From contig DRGL01000064.1 of NCBI GenBank assembly GCA_011050085.1, positions 54,725 through 118,724 of the forward strand: DNA of 64,000 nucleotides, given 5' to 3'. This document shows positions 38,724 to 46,781 of the stretch, piece after piece. The position numbers were made by a program, and so were the translations under genes. This stretch comes from Pricia antarctica (lineage in GTDB: Bacteria > Bacteroidota > Bacteroidia > Flavobacteriales > Flavobacteriaceae). Each line of letters begins with the position of its first letter. The stretch's first letter is position 1. Below the pieces are notes generated by a model. That model saw only the letters and a list, made by a program, of their open reading frames with translations, ran no database searches and was not told where the DNA came from.

Positions 38724-39089
38724 ATGAAAAATCTAGTAAAGGTAATGGCAGTAGTAGCAATGGTAACTTTCGCATCTTGTAGCAAAGAGAATGTGAGCAA
38801 TGATGTTTATGAAGTATCGGATAGATCAACGGGTACGACTTATGAAACATCGCCCGTACATTTATCCTATGGTGAAACACCGCAAGATGCTTACAAAAAC
38901 TGGGATGAAGGTAGAATTTTTATCTTTTTCGTTCCCAAAGGTGAAACTTTTGAAAATACAAATGCCCTGCTTTCAAATGAAGAAGGTACTGTTTTCACAA
39001 AAGAAAATTACTATTCAGTAGATGGTACTTACTCAAAGCTTTGGATGGGTAATAGTTTTCAAAGAGGTATCCGGCACTTGAACCAATAA
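38724..39089 (+). CDS. Prophage-borne small lipoprotein
   Basis: I use the ATG at 38724 (MKNLVKVMAVVAMVTFASCS, lipobox Cys 19), giving 121 residues; the longer frame from 38595 runs antisense through comM and is rejected. The mature part is acidic and Tyr/Asn-rich, with no motif I can name. It is the first gene inside attL, pointing away from comM, as expected for a lysogenic-conversion gene. The signal and following NDVYEV stretch recall the host lipoprotein at 10272. Confidence 0.7.
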   Translation: MKNLVKVMAVVAMVTFASCSKENVSNDVYEVSDRSTGTTYETSPVHLSYGETPQDAYKNWDEGRIFIFFVPKGETFENTNALLSNEEGTVFTKENYYSVDGTYSKLWMGNSFQRGIRHLNQ

Positions 39090-39213
39090 AAAAATCCCAC
39101 CGAAATAATCGATAGGATTCAGACCCTAACATAAAATTGTAAGGGCTTTTTCATTTTTAACTCAAAACATTTACCTAAGTTTATTATATTTAACTGACCA
39201 TTAGACCAATAAC

Positions 39214-39597
39214 ATGAAAAACATATTTAATATACTTCTGCTCTTATTTCTATCATGGCTTTTCATAATTGGTGTATTTATATTAGGAATAATGATTTTT
39301 GAAGGGGTTGACCAATCTAATTTATTCAATCGACTTTCACCATTTATAACGACAATTTTTGTTTTTGGGATGGGCTACTTGATATTTAAGCTGTACAAAA
39401 AAACTAAAAAACCCAAATTGCGTTCCCCTCAATTTAAGAACTATAAACACGATTATTATTTTAGATATATTTTAGGCGGTACGGCACTTATTGTGGCTGG
39501 TATAGTATTATTTATATTATCCGGAAGCCTAATATCAACTTTAGGAGTTTCAGGTTTTGGGTTGTATTATAAAGCCTACGAAATATATAAAGAGTAG
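39214..39597 (+). CDS. Prophage-borne membrane protein
   Basis: The 127-residue protein has two N-terminal hydrophobic helices (about 5-28 and 45-62), a basic loop (KKTKKPKLRS) and two more helices near the C-terminus (about 88-118). Convergent with the lysis genes and beside the lipoprotein gene, it looks like a cargo gene expressed from the lysogen, perhaps for superinfection exclusion. That role is inference from position only. Confidence 0.6.
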   Translation: MKNIFNILLLLFLSWLFIIGVFILGIMIFEGVDQSNLFNRLSPFITTIFVFGMGYLIFKLYKKTKKPKLRSPQFKNYKHDYYFRYILGGTALIVAGIVLFILSGSLISTLGVSGFGLYYKAYEIYKE

Positions 39598-39604
39598 AAA
39601 CAGT

Positions 39605-40147
39605 TTAAGATACTTCGTAAATCGCTTTTGAGCGATTGAGCCAGCCCTTAAAGAATTTCTTTGCCCATGATTTTGTACGTGTCAGATAGTTGTACCATGC
39701 ATTGCGTTGCTCGTATAAACATTGCTCGGTTACAAGATGCATCTTACTCATTGTGACGTTGCCAATGATGCCATCTGCCGTAACACTTATGCAACGCTGC
39801 AAGTACTTTATTGCCCGGTGGGTTCCTAGATTAAATGCCATATCGAAATACATTAGCTGGGCTTCCAATGGCAGCATATAGGTTTTGATAGTTAGGTAGT
39901 ACTTTGAGAATGCAATCAATACGGCCTCATCATAGGTTGTATCAAAGAAATCATCTAATGAATCGAATAGATGTTTATTTTTATTGTAGGCTATCCCGAA
40001 TTTTGTCCATCCCCCGGAATCCCCTTTGACCTTATGCAGCTTGCTACCTCCCTCCCATTTCAAAGTATGCTGAAACATTTCTTTGAATGCTGCGAACTCA
40101 TGCGGGTAATCGTTTCGGTTGTTCAAGTAGGTCGTTAAATTTCTCAT
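39605..40147 (-). CDS. Endolysin, GH108 N-acetylmuramidase
   Basis: The 180-residue enzyme has the GH108 catalytic motif (TLKWEGGSKLHKVKGDSGG; Glu32) followed by WTKFGIAYNKN, and a C-terminal peptidoglycan-binding-type region (RAIKYLQRCISVTADGIIGN). It cuts the glycan strands of peptidoglycan at lysis. There is no signal peptide, so it would need holin release. Its start overlaps the preceding gene by 4 bp. It is the last gene of the late transcript. Confidence 0.9.
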   Translation of the reverse strand: MRNLTTYLNNRNDYPHEFAAFKEMFQHTLKWEGGSKLHKVKGDSGGWTKFGIAYNKNKHLFDSLDDFFDTTYDEAVLIAFSKYYLTIKTYMLPLEAQLMYFDMAFNLGTHRAIKYLQRCISVTADGIIGNVTMSKMHLVTEQCLYEQRNAWYNYLTRTKSWAKKFFKGWLNRSKAIYEVS

Positions 40148-40527
40148 TTTTCTTCTATTATTTTACCATGCTTCTTTTCGTAGTACGACAATGATTTGGA
40201 TTGCCTTGCTATAAACTCCTTTTGCTCTCGTATGAAATCTTTAAGTTCCAGTAATTCCGTTTTAAGTTCCGTTATATTCGTTTTCAAATCCGTTACCATG
40301 CCCCTATAAATGTTTACCGTGGCTTCGACGTTTTGTAGTGCCTGACTTTCGATGGATTCCTTAGTGGAATGCAGTTCTAAGGTGTTAGTTTTTTTACTGA
40401 ATTTAGTAGCAATAAAATCTTTGTTCCATGCTATAATAGTACCTATGGCTGTGATTATCCACGGTGTAACATCAGTTATCCATGTCCATACGGTCGGTTT
40501 GCCAGTTAAAAATAGTAATGGTTCCAT
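40144..40527 (-). CDS. Single-TM coiled-coil protein, holin candidate
   Basis: The 127-residue protein has one hydrophobic segment near the N terminus (about 16-34, WITDVTPWIITAIGTIIAW) and a long charged coiled coil (about 70-115). Direct overlap with the endolysin gene makes a lysis role likely: holin or holin partner. No sequence family is recognised, so this rests on topology and position. Confidence 0.6.
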   Translation of the reverse strand: MEPLLFLTGKPTVWTWITDVTPWIITAIGTIIAWNKDFIATKFSKKTNTLELHSTKESIESQALQNVEATVNIYRGMVTDLKTNITELKTELLELKDFIREQKEFIARQSKSLSYYEKKHGKIIEEK

Positions 40528-41106
40528 TTAAAAGAGTTTGTAGCTTAAACCAACGGTTACGGCTTTCTGGTTGATGTTATATCCCACGCTGTAAAGTGCT
40601 TTGGGGCTTCTTAATGTAAAATGAGGTTCAAAGTTCTGTTGCGGTTGTACGGTTGTACGTATGCCCCCGTATAAACTTATCTTAGGTTTCTTTTGCTGTA
40701 CTTCGATTGTCTGGGGAAATACCTTATAATCGATTTTCTGGCCTTTGAGCGTTCCGATTACCTCGGATGTAACTGTAATTTCTTGTGTTGAATCTCGGTA
40801 CGTTTCTTTATAGGTTCGTTCCGTTACTGCATCCTTATACAGCTTCAATCTCTCTAAGCTATCTTGTGCCGTATGGTATTTCTTTAACAAATCTAGATTG
40901 ACTGGGTTAGGTACTTCGATAACTTCTTTTTTGCCCTCTGAAACGATTGTATCGTATTGGATAATGGGTTTTAATTCCGTGCTATTCCGATCGAATTGTC
41001 CAGTTTTTTCGGGTACGGTAATAGTAACCGTTTCGGTTTTCCTAACGAATAGGATTACCAAAAGGATAGCTATAACTGCTGGGTATATGTATTTTAGATA
41101 TTTCAT
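40528..41106 (-). CDS. Membrane-anchored periplasmic protein, possible spanin
   Basis: I use the ATG at 41106 (MKYLKYIYPAVIAILLVILFV), which shares one base with the upstream stop (TAATG); residues further 5' in the frame lie inside the neighbour. The 192-residue product has an N-terminal TM anchor, an extended Lys/Glu-rich middle and a C-terminal beta-rich end (ISLYGGIRTTVQ; YSVGYNINQ; VGLSYKLF). An inner-membrane anchor with a potential outer-membrane beta end would suit a one-protein spanin bridging the envelope. This is inference. Confidence 0.55.
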   Translation of the reverse strand: MKYLKYIYPAVIAILLVILFVRKTETVTITVPEKTGQFDRNSTELKPIIQYDTIVSEGKKEVIEVPNPVNLDLLKKYHTAQDSLERLKLYKDAVTERTYKETYRDSTQEITVTSEVIGTLKGQKIDYKVFPQTIEVQQKKPKISLYGGIRTTVQPQQNFEPHFTLRSPKALYSVGYNINQKAVTVGLSYKLF

Positions 41107-41498
41107 TATAAACATGGTAATGTCTGGGTAAAGCTGGATCCGTTCCAGTTTCTTGCAGTAGTTGCAGTGGCATACCAACTTGCAGATGCCTTGATGGTTC
41201 TGGCTTCGTTGGTATAAAGGTTTTCCGCTATAAACCAAGATTTGCCAATGTCTATGTAGTACGTGCCATTTGAAGCACCACCACAAGCCGTGTTTCTGGT
41301 CGTATCCTTTCTTAGTTCAATTCCTTTCAACTTATCGTAGTTCCTGAAACATAAAAGATTGTTTAAATCTCCTCGATAGGCTGGGTCAAAATTGTCGTAT
41401 ACGGAATCTATAAAACATTGTTGTAAGCTATTTGCAGCCGTTCCAAGTTCATCGATTACGTTTTGAAGTGTGAAAGTTGTTGTGTTGGGTACGGGCAT
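41106..41498 (-). CDS. Small virion protein with a DUF5977-like repeat
   Basis: The 130-residue protein has an N-terminal helical part (TTTFTLQNVIDELG; DNLLCFRNYDKL-like) and a C-terminal module of about 65 residues: paired Cys, NGTYYIDIGKSWF, ASASWYA and RNWNGSSFTQ. That module repeats the layout of the two modules at the C-terminus of the 864-residue tail protein at 50951-53545. It probably decorates the tail tip or fibre. It shares TAATG junctions with both neighbours. Confidence 0.65.
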   Translation of the reverse strand: MPVPNTTTFTLQNVIDELGTAANSLQQCFIDSVYDNFDPAYRGDLNNLLCFRNYDKLKGIELRKDTTRNTACGGASNGTYYIDIGKSWFIAENLYTNEARTIKASASWYATATTARNWNGSSFTQTLPCL

Positions 41499-42952
41499 TA
41501 TTTAGAAAGTTTTTTTATTATCGTTTCTAATCCTTGGATTCTTTTTTCTTGGTCTGCTACCTTTGCACATAGCAAATCGATGTAGGCAACTGACATATTT
41601 CCATCTTCATCCTTTCGTACAAATTCGGGGTTAGTTTTTTCGACCTCCTGCGCTATAACACCTATCCGTTTCTGGGTACTGTTTTTCATGTGGTATGAAA
41701 CAAAATTGAAATCGTAATTACCTGAAAGTGGCTCGATGTTATCTTTTAATCTTCTGTCTGAATTTAAAATGAAGTTATCCGCATAGACGTTATCGGAAAA
41801 ATAAGCGTCGCCATTAGGTCTAATCTTCAATCTCTCATATTCCGAATTGAAACCCAATTCAGTATAGAATTTCAGTCCAGTTGTGTTAGTAGATTCTTTA
41901 TATCCCTCAATGCAAGCTGCACCGTGGTTAGACCATGAAAAAAGCATTCTAGTTGTACCCGAACCAGATCCAGATGAAGAACTTGAATTTCTACATATAA
42001 TACTGTAACCAGTTCCCTCCGAACCGCCTAAATCCGCACGTCCGTTGATCTTTACTGCATCGCTAAAATCTAGCAGATTTGATGAATTAGTGATTCTAAA
42101 AGTATTATCTCCTGTATCTGCATTTGTTTCGTGGAAATCAATGTACTTTCCAATATCCATTACCCCGTTAGTATCGATAAACGGAATACCACCGAATCTA
42201 GATCCTCCAGATACTTTACCTAATCCTGTAAGTTTATCCGAATCTACTGCTGTTTCAGTTTTACCTAAATACCTAGAATCAAATCCAGTAAAACTACCTA
42301 GGTCGGTAATCTCGGATGCTGTATGTGTATGCCCCAACAATGAGAAAAATGAATCATAATCGGATTCCATTGCCGTAATGATTCCAGTACGCCCAAAAAC
42401 AGAATCAACGGGAATATCCCCGCCCCCTACTTGTACGTATGTAGAACCTGACCAGCGATAAACGTAATCCGTATCAAGAGCCAGATATAATTTTCCAGAT
42501 TCACCAGTAGCGGGAAAAGATGCCAAATCAGCATATTCCAGAATATCATCAATAGAATCGGGCAAAAATGCAGCATCGATAAAACCAGATGCATTTAGGG
42601 GTACGTATCCGTTAGCTACTCCTTTTTCTGTCAATACTTGATATCGGGAATCAAAGCCCGTGTAATCAGCTTTCAAATAATTTTCATCCGCATGGTTTCC
42701 CCATGAGTAGGCAATATCCCAATCAAGTTTATTATATCCCTGCATCGGCAATAGCCCGGTATACATATTTTCTACCTCGGTCTGGGTGTAATATCTGGTA
42801 TCAAAACCTATATAGTTTGCGAAAACATTAGCCCGTTTGATTTTCTTGGATGTACCTTGTGGGCTGCTGCTTGTATCTGAAACTTGTACAACGTGAAACC
42901 AATCGGCATCTGCCATACTGGTAATCTCTGGTCTAATCGTTAAAACTGACAT
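41498..42952 (-). CDS. Tail fibre with S74 intramolecular chaperone domain
   Basis: The 484-residue protein has repeated GFDSRY/GFDTRY units (three, in the first 230 residues), a beta-rich centre, and a C-terminal S74/endosialidase-type chaperone: SDRRLKDNIEPL, then IGVIAQEVEKTNPEFV and a final coiled coil. S74 domains drive trimerisation and then self-cleave at the Ser-Asp step. It is the likely host receptor-binding fibre. Confidence 0.9.
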   Translation of the reverse strand: MSVLTIRPEITSMADADWFHVVQVSDTSSSPQGTSKKIKRANVFANYIGFDTRYYTQTEVENMYTGLLPMQGYNKLDWDIAYSWGNHADENYLKADYTGFDSRYQVLTEKGVANGYVPLNASGFIDAAFLPDSIDDILEYADLASFPATGESGKLYLALDTDYVYRWSGSTYVQVGGGDIPVDSVFGRTGIITAMESDYDSFFSLLGHTHTASEITDLGSFTGFDSRYLGKTETAVDSDKLTGLGKVSGGSRFGGIPFIDTNGVMDIGKYIDFHETNADTGDNTFRITNSSNLLDFSDAVKINGRADLGGSEGTGYSIICRNSSSSSGSGSGTTRMLFSWSNHGAACIEGYKESTNTTGLKFYTELGFNSEYERLKIRPNGDAYFSDNVYADNFILNSDRRLKDNIEPLSGNYDFNFVSYHMKNSTQKRIGVIAQEVEKTNPEFVRKDEDGNMSVAYIDLLCAKVADQEKRIQGLETIIKKLSK

Positions 42953-42961
42953 ATATATCTA

Positions 42962-43534
42962 TTAATTAAATTCGTAAAGAGTTCCATCCTGAAACATAAA
43001 GGCTTCAAGATTCTGAAACTGGTAAAAATCTTCTTCTTCATCTACTACTATAAACCCATTTGAAAAAGGGTCTAAAACTATCGGTGTGCCGTGCTTTTCC
43101 TTACCGGAGAATCTCATACGATACCCGTTAAACTCGCCTTTAGAACCACCTGAAACAATGTCCAGACCGTCGCAATTCATGCCGTTATCCAGTCCGTATA
43201 CAGTCCATGTGCCGTTGTTATCCTGTATCAAAATCCTAACTTCTAGCTGGCTTAACCTTTCAAAATTCAGGGTATTGCCTACCTGTTGTTTTGGAAATTC
43301 AAGATTGATACTTTGGGCGTAACTATCCCCGTCGAAATTGACTGTAAAGGTGTTGGCAGCACCTAATATTTCATACTGATGTACAAAAGTTGTGGGCATA
43401 GAAATCAGTTCCATACCGTCAAACTCGAATGCAGTTCTGGGATAGTATACGTATGTGGCAATGAATACCTTACGTACACCTCCCAATGTCGATTTAGAGA
43501 ATACTTTTCGCCCGGATGTAATTAGGTTTGCCAT
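42962..43534 (-). CDS. Tail-tube-like protein, paralog 2
   Basis: The 190-residue protein aligns along its length with the protein at 46171-46704: both open with GRK-x-KSTLGG-type sequence, share a central FPK/QLEVRILIQDNNGTW pattern, and end with SGGSKGEFNGYRMRF versus SGGAKADFNGF. It has an extra C-terminal tail of about 35 acidic residues. This one lies next to the fibre, so a tube-terminating or distal tail role is possible. The tube-fold assignment is inference. Confidence 0.65.
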   Translation of the reverse strand: MANLITSGRKVFSKSTLGGVRKVFIATYVYYPRTAFEFDGMELISMPTTFVHQYEILGAANTFTVNFDGDSYAQSINLEFPKQQVGNTLNFERLSQLEVRILIQDNNGTWTVYGLDNGMNCDGLDIVSGGSKGEFNGYRMRFSGKEKHGTPIVLDPFSNGFIVVDEEEDFYQFQNLEAFMFQDGTLYEFN

Positions 43535-43540
43535 TTTGTA

Positions 43541-44041
43541 TTATAGTTGCCAGCCCCCTGTATAGGTGAAACCATGTTGCGGTTTTACGTCGAAGTTGTT
43601 ATCCTGTGATCCTGAATACTCCGGGATGTTCGTATCGCAAAGAAATTCTTTCATCCTTTGAATGTATGCCCCCGCTTTATTCTGTTGGTTCTGTACCAAA
43701 AAATCTACTTCTGACTTTGAAACGGGTGCTGCATTCTCTGGCTGTGATTTAAAAATCCCACCGTTTGCGACGTTGTAAGAGTGCGTTAAAATAAATTCGG
43801 CTGCAACGCTATATATAAGGATAGGTTTGATGTAGTCGTTAAGCAAAGTAGCGTAGTTACCTTCTAACGTTTGTGCCGTGAAATCCGCTAAAATCCTATC
43901 ATATAGTTTCGTTCCTAAAATTGGCTCGATAACAAATACTTGATTCTCTTTGATGATATGCAGATAATGATTAACGTCGATATTGCCGCCCATTACGGTA
44001 TTTTTAGTAAGATCGTCGGCTTTTAAAAGTAGTTTTGTCAT
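43541..44041 (-). CDS. Head-tail connector-like protein (DUF6712 type)
   Basis: The 166-residue helical protein (HYLHIIKENQVFVIEPILGT, then a long helix IKPILIYSVAAEFIL) matches the small connector proteins found beside portals in Bacteroidota phages. It starts with a one-base overlap to the portal stop (TAATG). It probably forms the ring under the portal. Confidence 0.65.
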   Translation of the reverse strand: MTKLLLKADDLTKNTVMGGNIDVNHYLHIIKENQVFVIEPILGTKLYDRILADFTAQTLEGNYATLLNDYIKPILIYSVAAEFILTHSYNVANGGIFKSQPENAAPVSKSEVDFLVQNQQNKAGAYIQRMKEFLCDTNIPEYSGSQDNNFDVKPQHGFTYTGGWQL

Positions 44042-45750
44042 TAGTTTAGTTTCCAGTAGTTATTTGATTCTGATGCAGCTTGTGCAACCTCCTTTTCGTT
44101 CTGTGGCAACCTAACTTCATCCCTTTGGCTCGGTTCAAGTTCCAGAATCTTACGTCTGGCTTCATTAACTGATATGATGCTGTTATTTGTTTTGATGTAT
44201 ACCCGCCTTTGCCAAAAATGTTTGCAGTTAACACCGCCCTTGAATTTCCAGATACTATATGTATCGCTTCCATTGGCTCCTAAACCAGCGTTGACCACTT
44301 GATTACCAGCTTCAATAATATCTTCTTTTCGGTATACTTTGTTGGCAGTTACCATCTTCTGACAAAATGCCCGGCTGTTATCCGATACCTCGCTAGGTGC
44401 ATATGTATAGCGGACTTTGAAAAGCAAATTATCTTGCTCTGATTTTGTGGTAGGTTGTCCAGAAATTGCGGTCGCTAGGTTCGCTTCAAATGAATTATCC
44501 GTAACTTCTTCTTCATGGATTATCTCGTAACCCTCCACACTGCTTACATCCTGACCCAAATCGATTAAGGCTTTTGCAGTAAAATCATCTAGGGATTCAA
44601 CTTTTTTTTTTGAACTCATTTCGACGTTTTCCCCGGTGTCGGTGGTAGTACCATCTTCTTTCGTGAAATCGATTAGGGGCAAAAATTCAAGTTCTATCTG
44701 CTTACCGTTGGCCTTTAGAATATCTTGAAAGGCATCCAAAATCGTTTCTTGATACGGTACGATTACGGTTGCATACAAAAATTTGGTAGCTGTGTTGATT
44801 TCTTCGGAATTGTTACCGAAACCGCTAGATTTTTCAAGTCCGAAAAGAATAGGGTTAGTTACCTCGTGGGCAACCATTATCTGCGTTTTGCATTCCTGAC
44901 TGACATACTGCCATTGCTTATGATTGTCATTGGTCGGAAATGCTTCGACGGTGGTTTTTGTAGCATCTGAATTGTTAAAGGATACGACCACGTTCCCGGC
45001 TGCATTAGACCCCGTTACCTTACGCTTAATGTCGGCTTCGACCTTCTTACGTGTTTCAAGTTCCGGGATCCCGTTGTTTAGATTTATTACAAAACCAGCA
45101 CTTAGGCCGTTTTGCATGTGCGATAAAGTGTAGTGTGATATTTCTTCATCGGTTTCACACCATTCCAAACAAGATTCCCAATCGGCCTTTGCAAAATAAT
45201 CTGACCCGGCTTCATAATCCTTTATCTCATATATCTCGATATCATCTTTTGAAGTTCCGAACGCTGGGAAAAATTCAGGTTCGTTTTTTCGTGTATTACT
45301 CCAATCCCTGCAATACCAAAAGCCTTCGATTTCGCCTTCATCGTTCATAATATTCGGGGCTATCGTTTGGCGTGGGATGTGATAGATGCCCGTAACTTTC
45401 CTTAACGCTCCCTTACCTTTTGAGTAAATGACCTGAAAAGTTGCCGATCCAAAATGTTTGTAATCCGCTACGATTTTCTTAACATCCTTCTTTGGGAACA
45501 ATGCTAAAATGCTCTTATCGATATCCGTAGTCGTTAGACCCTTACCGTAGATAAAGCCTGAATACTTGTTAATGATGGTGCTGTTTGTCGGGCTACCTAA
45601 TTTTCTATCAATTAGCGTCTGAAAATGGCTGTTATTGGTTCCGTTCAATACGTAATCCTTACCAATGACCTCTTTAACTACTGGCCGTTGGTAATTGTTC
45701 ATCTTTATCATCGAAATAAAATTTTCGACTGTTTGTTTTTGCTCGCTCAT
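44041..45750 (-). CDS. Portal protein
   Basis: The 569-residue protein forms the dodecameric DNA gate at the capsid vertex. Portal-like traits are an N-terminal alpha/beta region (KYSGFIYGKGL), a central beta wing, and the clip/stem region NPILFGLEKSSGFGNNSEEINTATKF followed by a long helix into ILDAFQDILKANG. The C-terminal 150 residues extend past the usual core. It lies 10.6 kb from the terminase, unusual for tailed phages. Confidence 0.85.
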   Translation of the reverse strand: MSEQKQTVENFISMIKMNNYQRPVVKEVIGKDYVLNGTNNSHFQTLIDRKLGSPTNSTIINKYSGFIYGKGLTTTDIDKSILALFPKKDVKKIVADYKHFGSATFQVIYSKGKGALRKVTGIYHIPRQTIAPNIMNDEGEIEGFWYCRDWSNTRKNEPEFFPAFGTSKDDIEIYEIKDYEAGSDYFAKADWESCLEWCETDEEISHYTLSHMQNGLSAGFVINLNNGIPELETRKKVEADIKRKVTGSNAAGNVVVSFNNSDATKTTVEAFPTNDNHKQWQYVSQECKTQIMVAHEVTNPILFGLEKSSGFGNNSEEINTATKFLYATVIVPYQETILDAFQDILKANGKQIELEFLPLIDFTKEDGTTTDTGENVEMSSKKKVESLDDFTAKALIDLGQDVSSVEGYEIIHEEEVTDNSFEANLATAISGQPTTKSEQDNLLFKVRYTYAPSEVSDNSRAFCQKMVTANKVYRKEDIIEAGNQVVNAGLGANGSDTYSIWKFKGGVNCKHFWQRRVYIKTNNSIISVNEARRKILELEPSQRDEVRLPQNEKEVAQAASESNNYWKLN

Positions 45751-46055
45751 TATATTGAAAGTATATCGTTGTGGGTGTTGTAGTTCTGTAGATTGCTCTG
45801 GCCTGTTATGAATATCTTACCCCGGTACATTAGATTACCTGTTAGGTCAGTTACCTCGTATTGGTAGTTTTCGCCCTCTGAAAAGTTGTGTGCGATCGGC
45901 ACATTCATAAAACCGTCCGAATAGACCGTATCAAATTCGTAGGTGACTGATAAATCGGTCAATTCGTTTACCAGTTCTACATACACCGTCTGGGAATTGT
46001 GCCGGGGAATAAAAAGTAGTTGCTGGGGTTCTGTTGTAGGCTGTAAGGCGTTCAT
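45750..46055 (-). CDS. Small virion protein, function unknown
   Basis: The 101-residue, beta-rich product (ARHNS-type start, TVYVELVNELTDLSVTYEFD) has no recognised motif. It is the first gene behind late promoter copy D and overlaps the portal start by one base. It could be a tail or connector accessory protein. Confidence 0.6.
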   Translation of the reverse strand: MNALQPTTEPQQLLFIPRHNSQTVYVELVNELTDLSVTYEFDTVYSDGFMNVPIAHNFSEGENYQYEVTDLTGNLMYRGKIFITGQSNLQNYNTHNDILSI

Positions 46056-46081
46056 TTAGTTTGGGTTTACTCACTACACCC

Positions 46082-46109
46082 ATAAGAAAAATTGGATTGA
46101 TTTGGAAAA
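46082..46109 (-). promoter_or_regulatory. Late promoter element, copy D
   Basis: On the minus strand TTTTCCAAA (46109-46101), 13 nt, TCTTAT (46087-46082), then GGGTGTAG. It precedes the portal-to-lysis block. It is one of four copies with an identical spacer. The T-run of the preceding terminator overlaps its left box. Confidence 0.7.
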
Positions 46110-46136
46110 AAGAAACCCCTGCGGGATGCAAGGGTT
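46104..46136 (-). terminator. Intrinsic terminator abutting late promoter D
   Basis: On the minus strand AACCCTTGC (46136-46128) pairs with GCAGGGGTT (46122-46114, one G-U pair) and is followed by TTCTTTTTT. It closes the block that ends with the tube-like gene at 46171; the next promoter begins within its T-run. Confidence 0.75.
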
Positions 46137-46170
46137 CAAATAGATTAGAGTTAATCTGTGAGTGAAGAAA

Positions 46171-46704
46171 TTAAGCTTCGATTTGGTTTTCGGATACTAA
46201 GGCCAAAAGTGCCGTTAATGTGTCGGCTGTCAAAGTAGGTGCCGAATTTTGATCAGTTGCGGTAAAGGTTAAATTGAACCCGTTGAAATCCGCTTTTGCA
46301 CCACCACTTGACAAAGTTGAACCTGTAAGATCACAACCATCCAAGATACCAGCTACACGGTATTTACCTTGCCTATCCTGCATTACAATAACTGGTCGGC
46401 CTTTGGCCAATAAATCGACCTGTAAGGCCGTATCTTTATCCAGTTTAGGGAATAAAAGGGTTATTGTCTGGGTGTTGGTAGTAGTTCCCGCATTGAAATC
46501 GGATACTATATTTTGGTCAAAAATGTTACCGTCGTTAAGTAATTCGTATTTGAAAACGTCGGTAACTGCAACGTTAATTGCAGTAGCTTCACCATCTACA
46601 ACTGTAAAGGAATCATCTACGAAATTTATGAAAAAAGCGGCCTTGTTACCTCCTAGGGTATCTTTAGCGCAATGTTTGCGCCCTGCTGTTGCTAAACTTG
46701 GCAT
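46171..46704 (-). CDS. Major tail tube-like protein, paralog 1
   Basis: The 177-residue protein has the repeating strand pattern of tail-tube proteins (ITLLFPKLDKDTALQVDLL; GRPVIVMQDRQGKYRVAGI; SGGAKADFNGFNLTF). It lies between the capsid gene and the portal, and is flanked by terminators on both sides, as would suit a strongly expressed structural gene. It is clearly homologous to the protein at 42962-43534. Confidence 0.65.
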   Translation of the reverse strand: MPSLATAGRKHCAKDTLGGNKAAFFINFVDDSFTVVDGEATAINVAVTDVFKYELLNDGNIFDQNIVSDFNAGTTTNTQTITLLFPKLDKDTALQVDLLAKGRPVIVMQDRQGKYRVAGILDGCDLTGSTLSSGGAKADFNGFNLTFTATDQNSAPTLTADTLTALLALVSENQIEA

Positions 46705-46718
46705 ATTGTATATTTTTA

Positions 46719-46753
46719 TGAAAAAAAGGGATTAGGAAAAAATCCAATCCCTT
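46719..46753 (-). terminator. Intrinsic terminator after the capsid gene
   Basis: On the minus strand AAGGGATT (46753-46746) pairs with AATCCCTT (46733-46726), extended by GGA/TCC inside, and is followed by a run of Ts. It sits between the major capsid gene and the tube-like gene; it may be partial, setting expression levels. Confidence 0.8.
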
Positions 46754-46781
46754 GATTTTTGGTTAGTAAAATTTGGGTGTA

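Noticed and set aside
38672..38800. N-terminal extension of comM with a TM-like segment (frame to 38800)
   Set aside because: These codons are antisense to the lipoprotein gene region and have no family match; the hydrophobic run is a by-product of AT-rich DNA.
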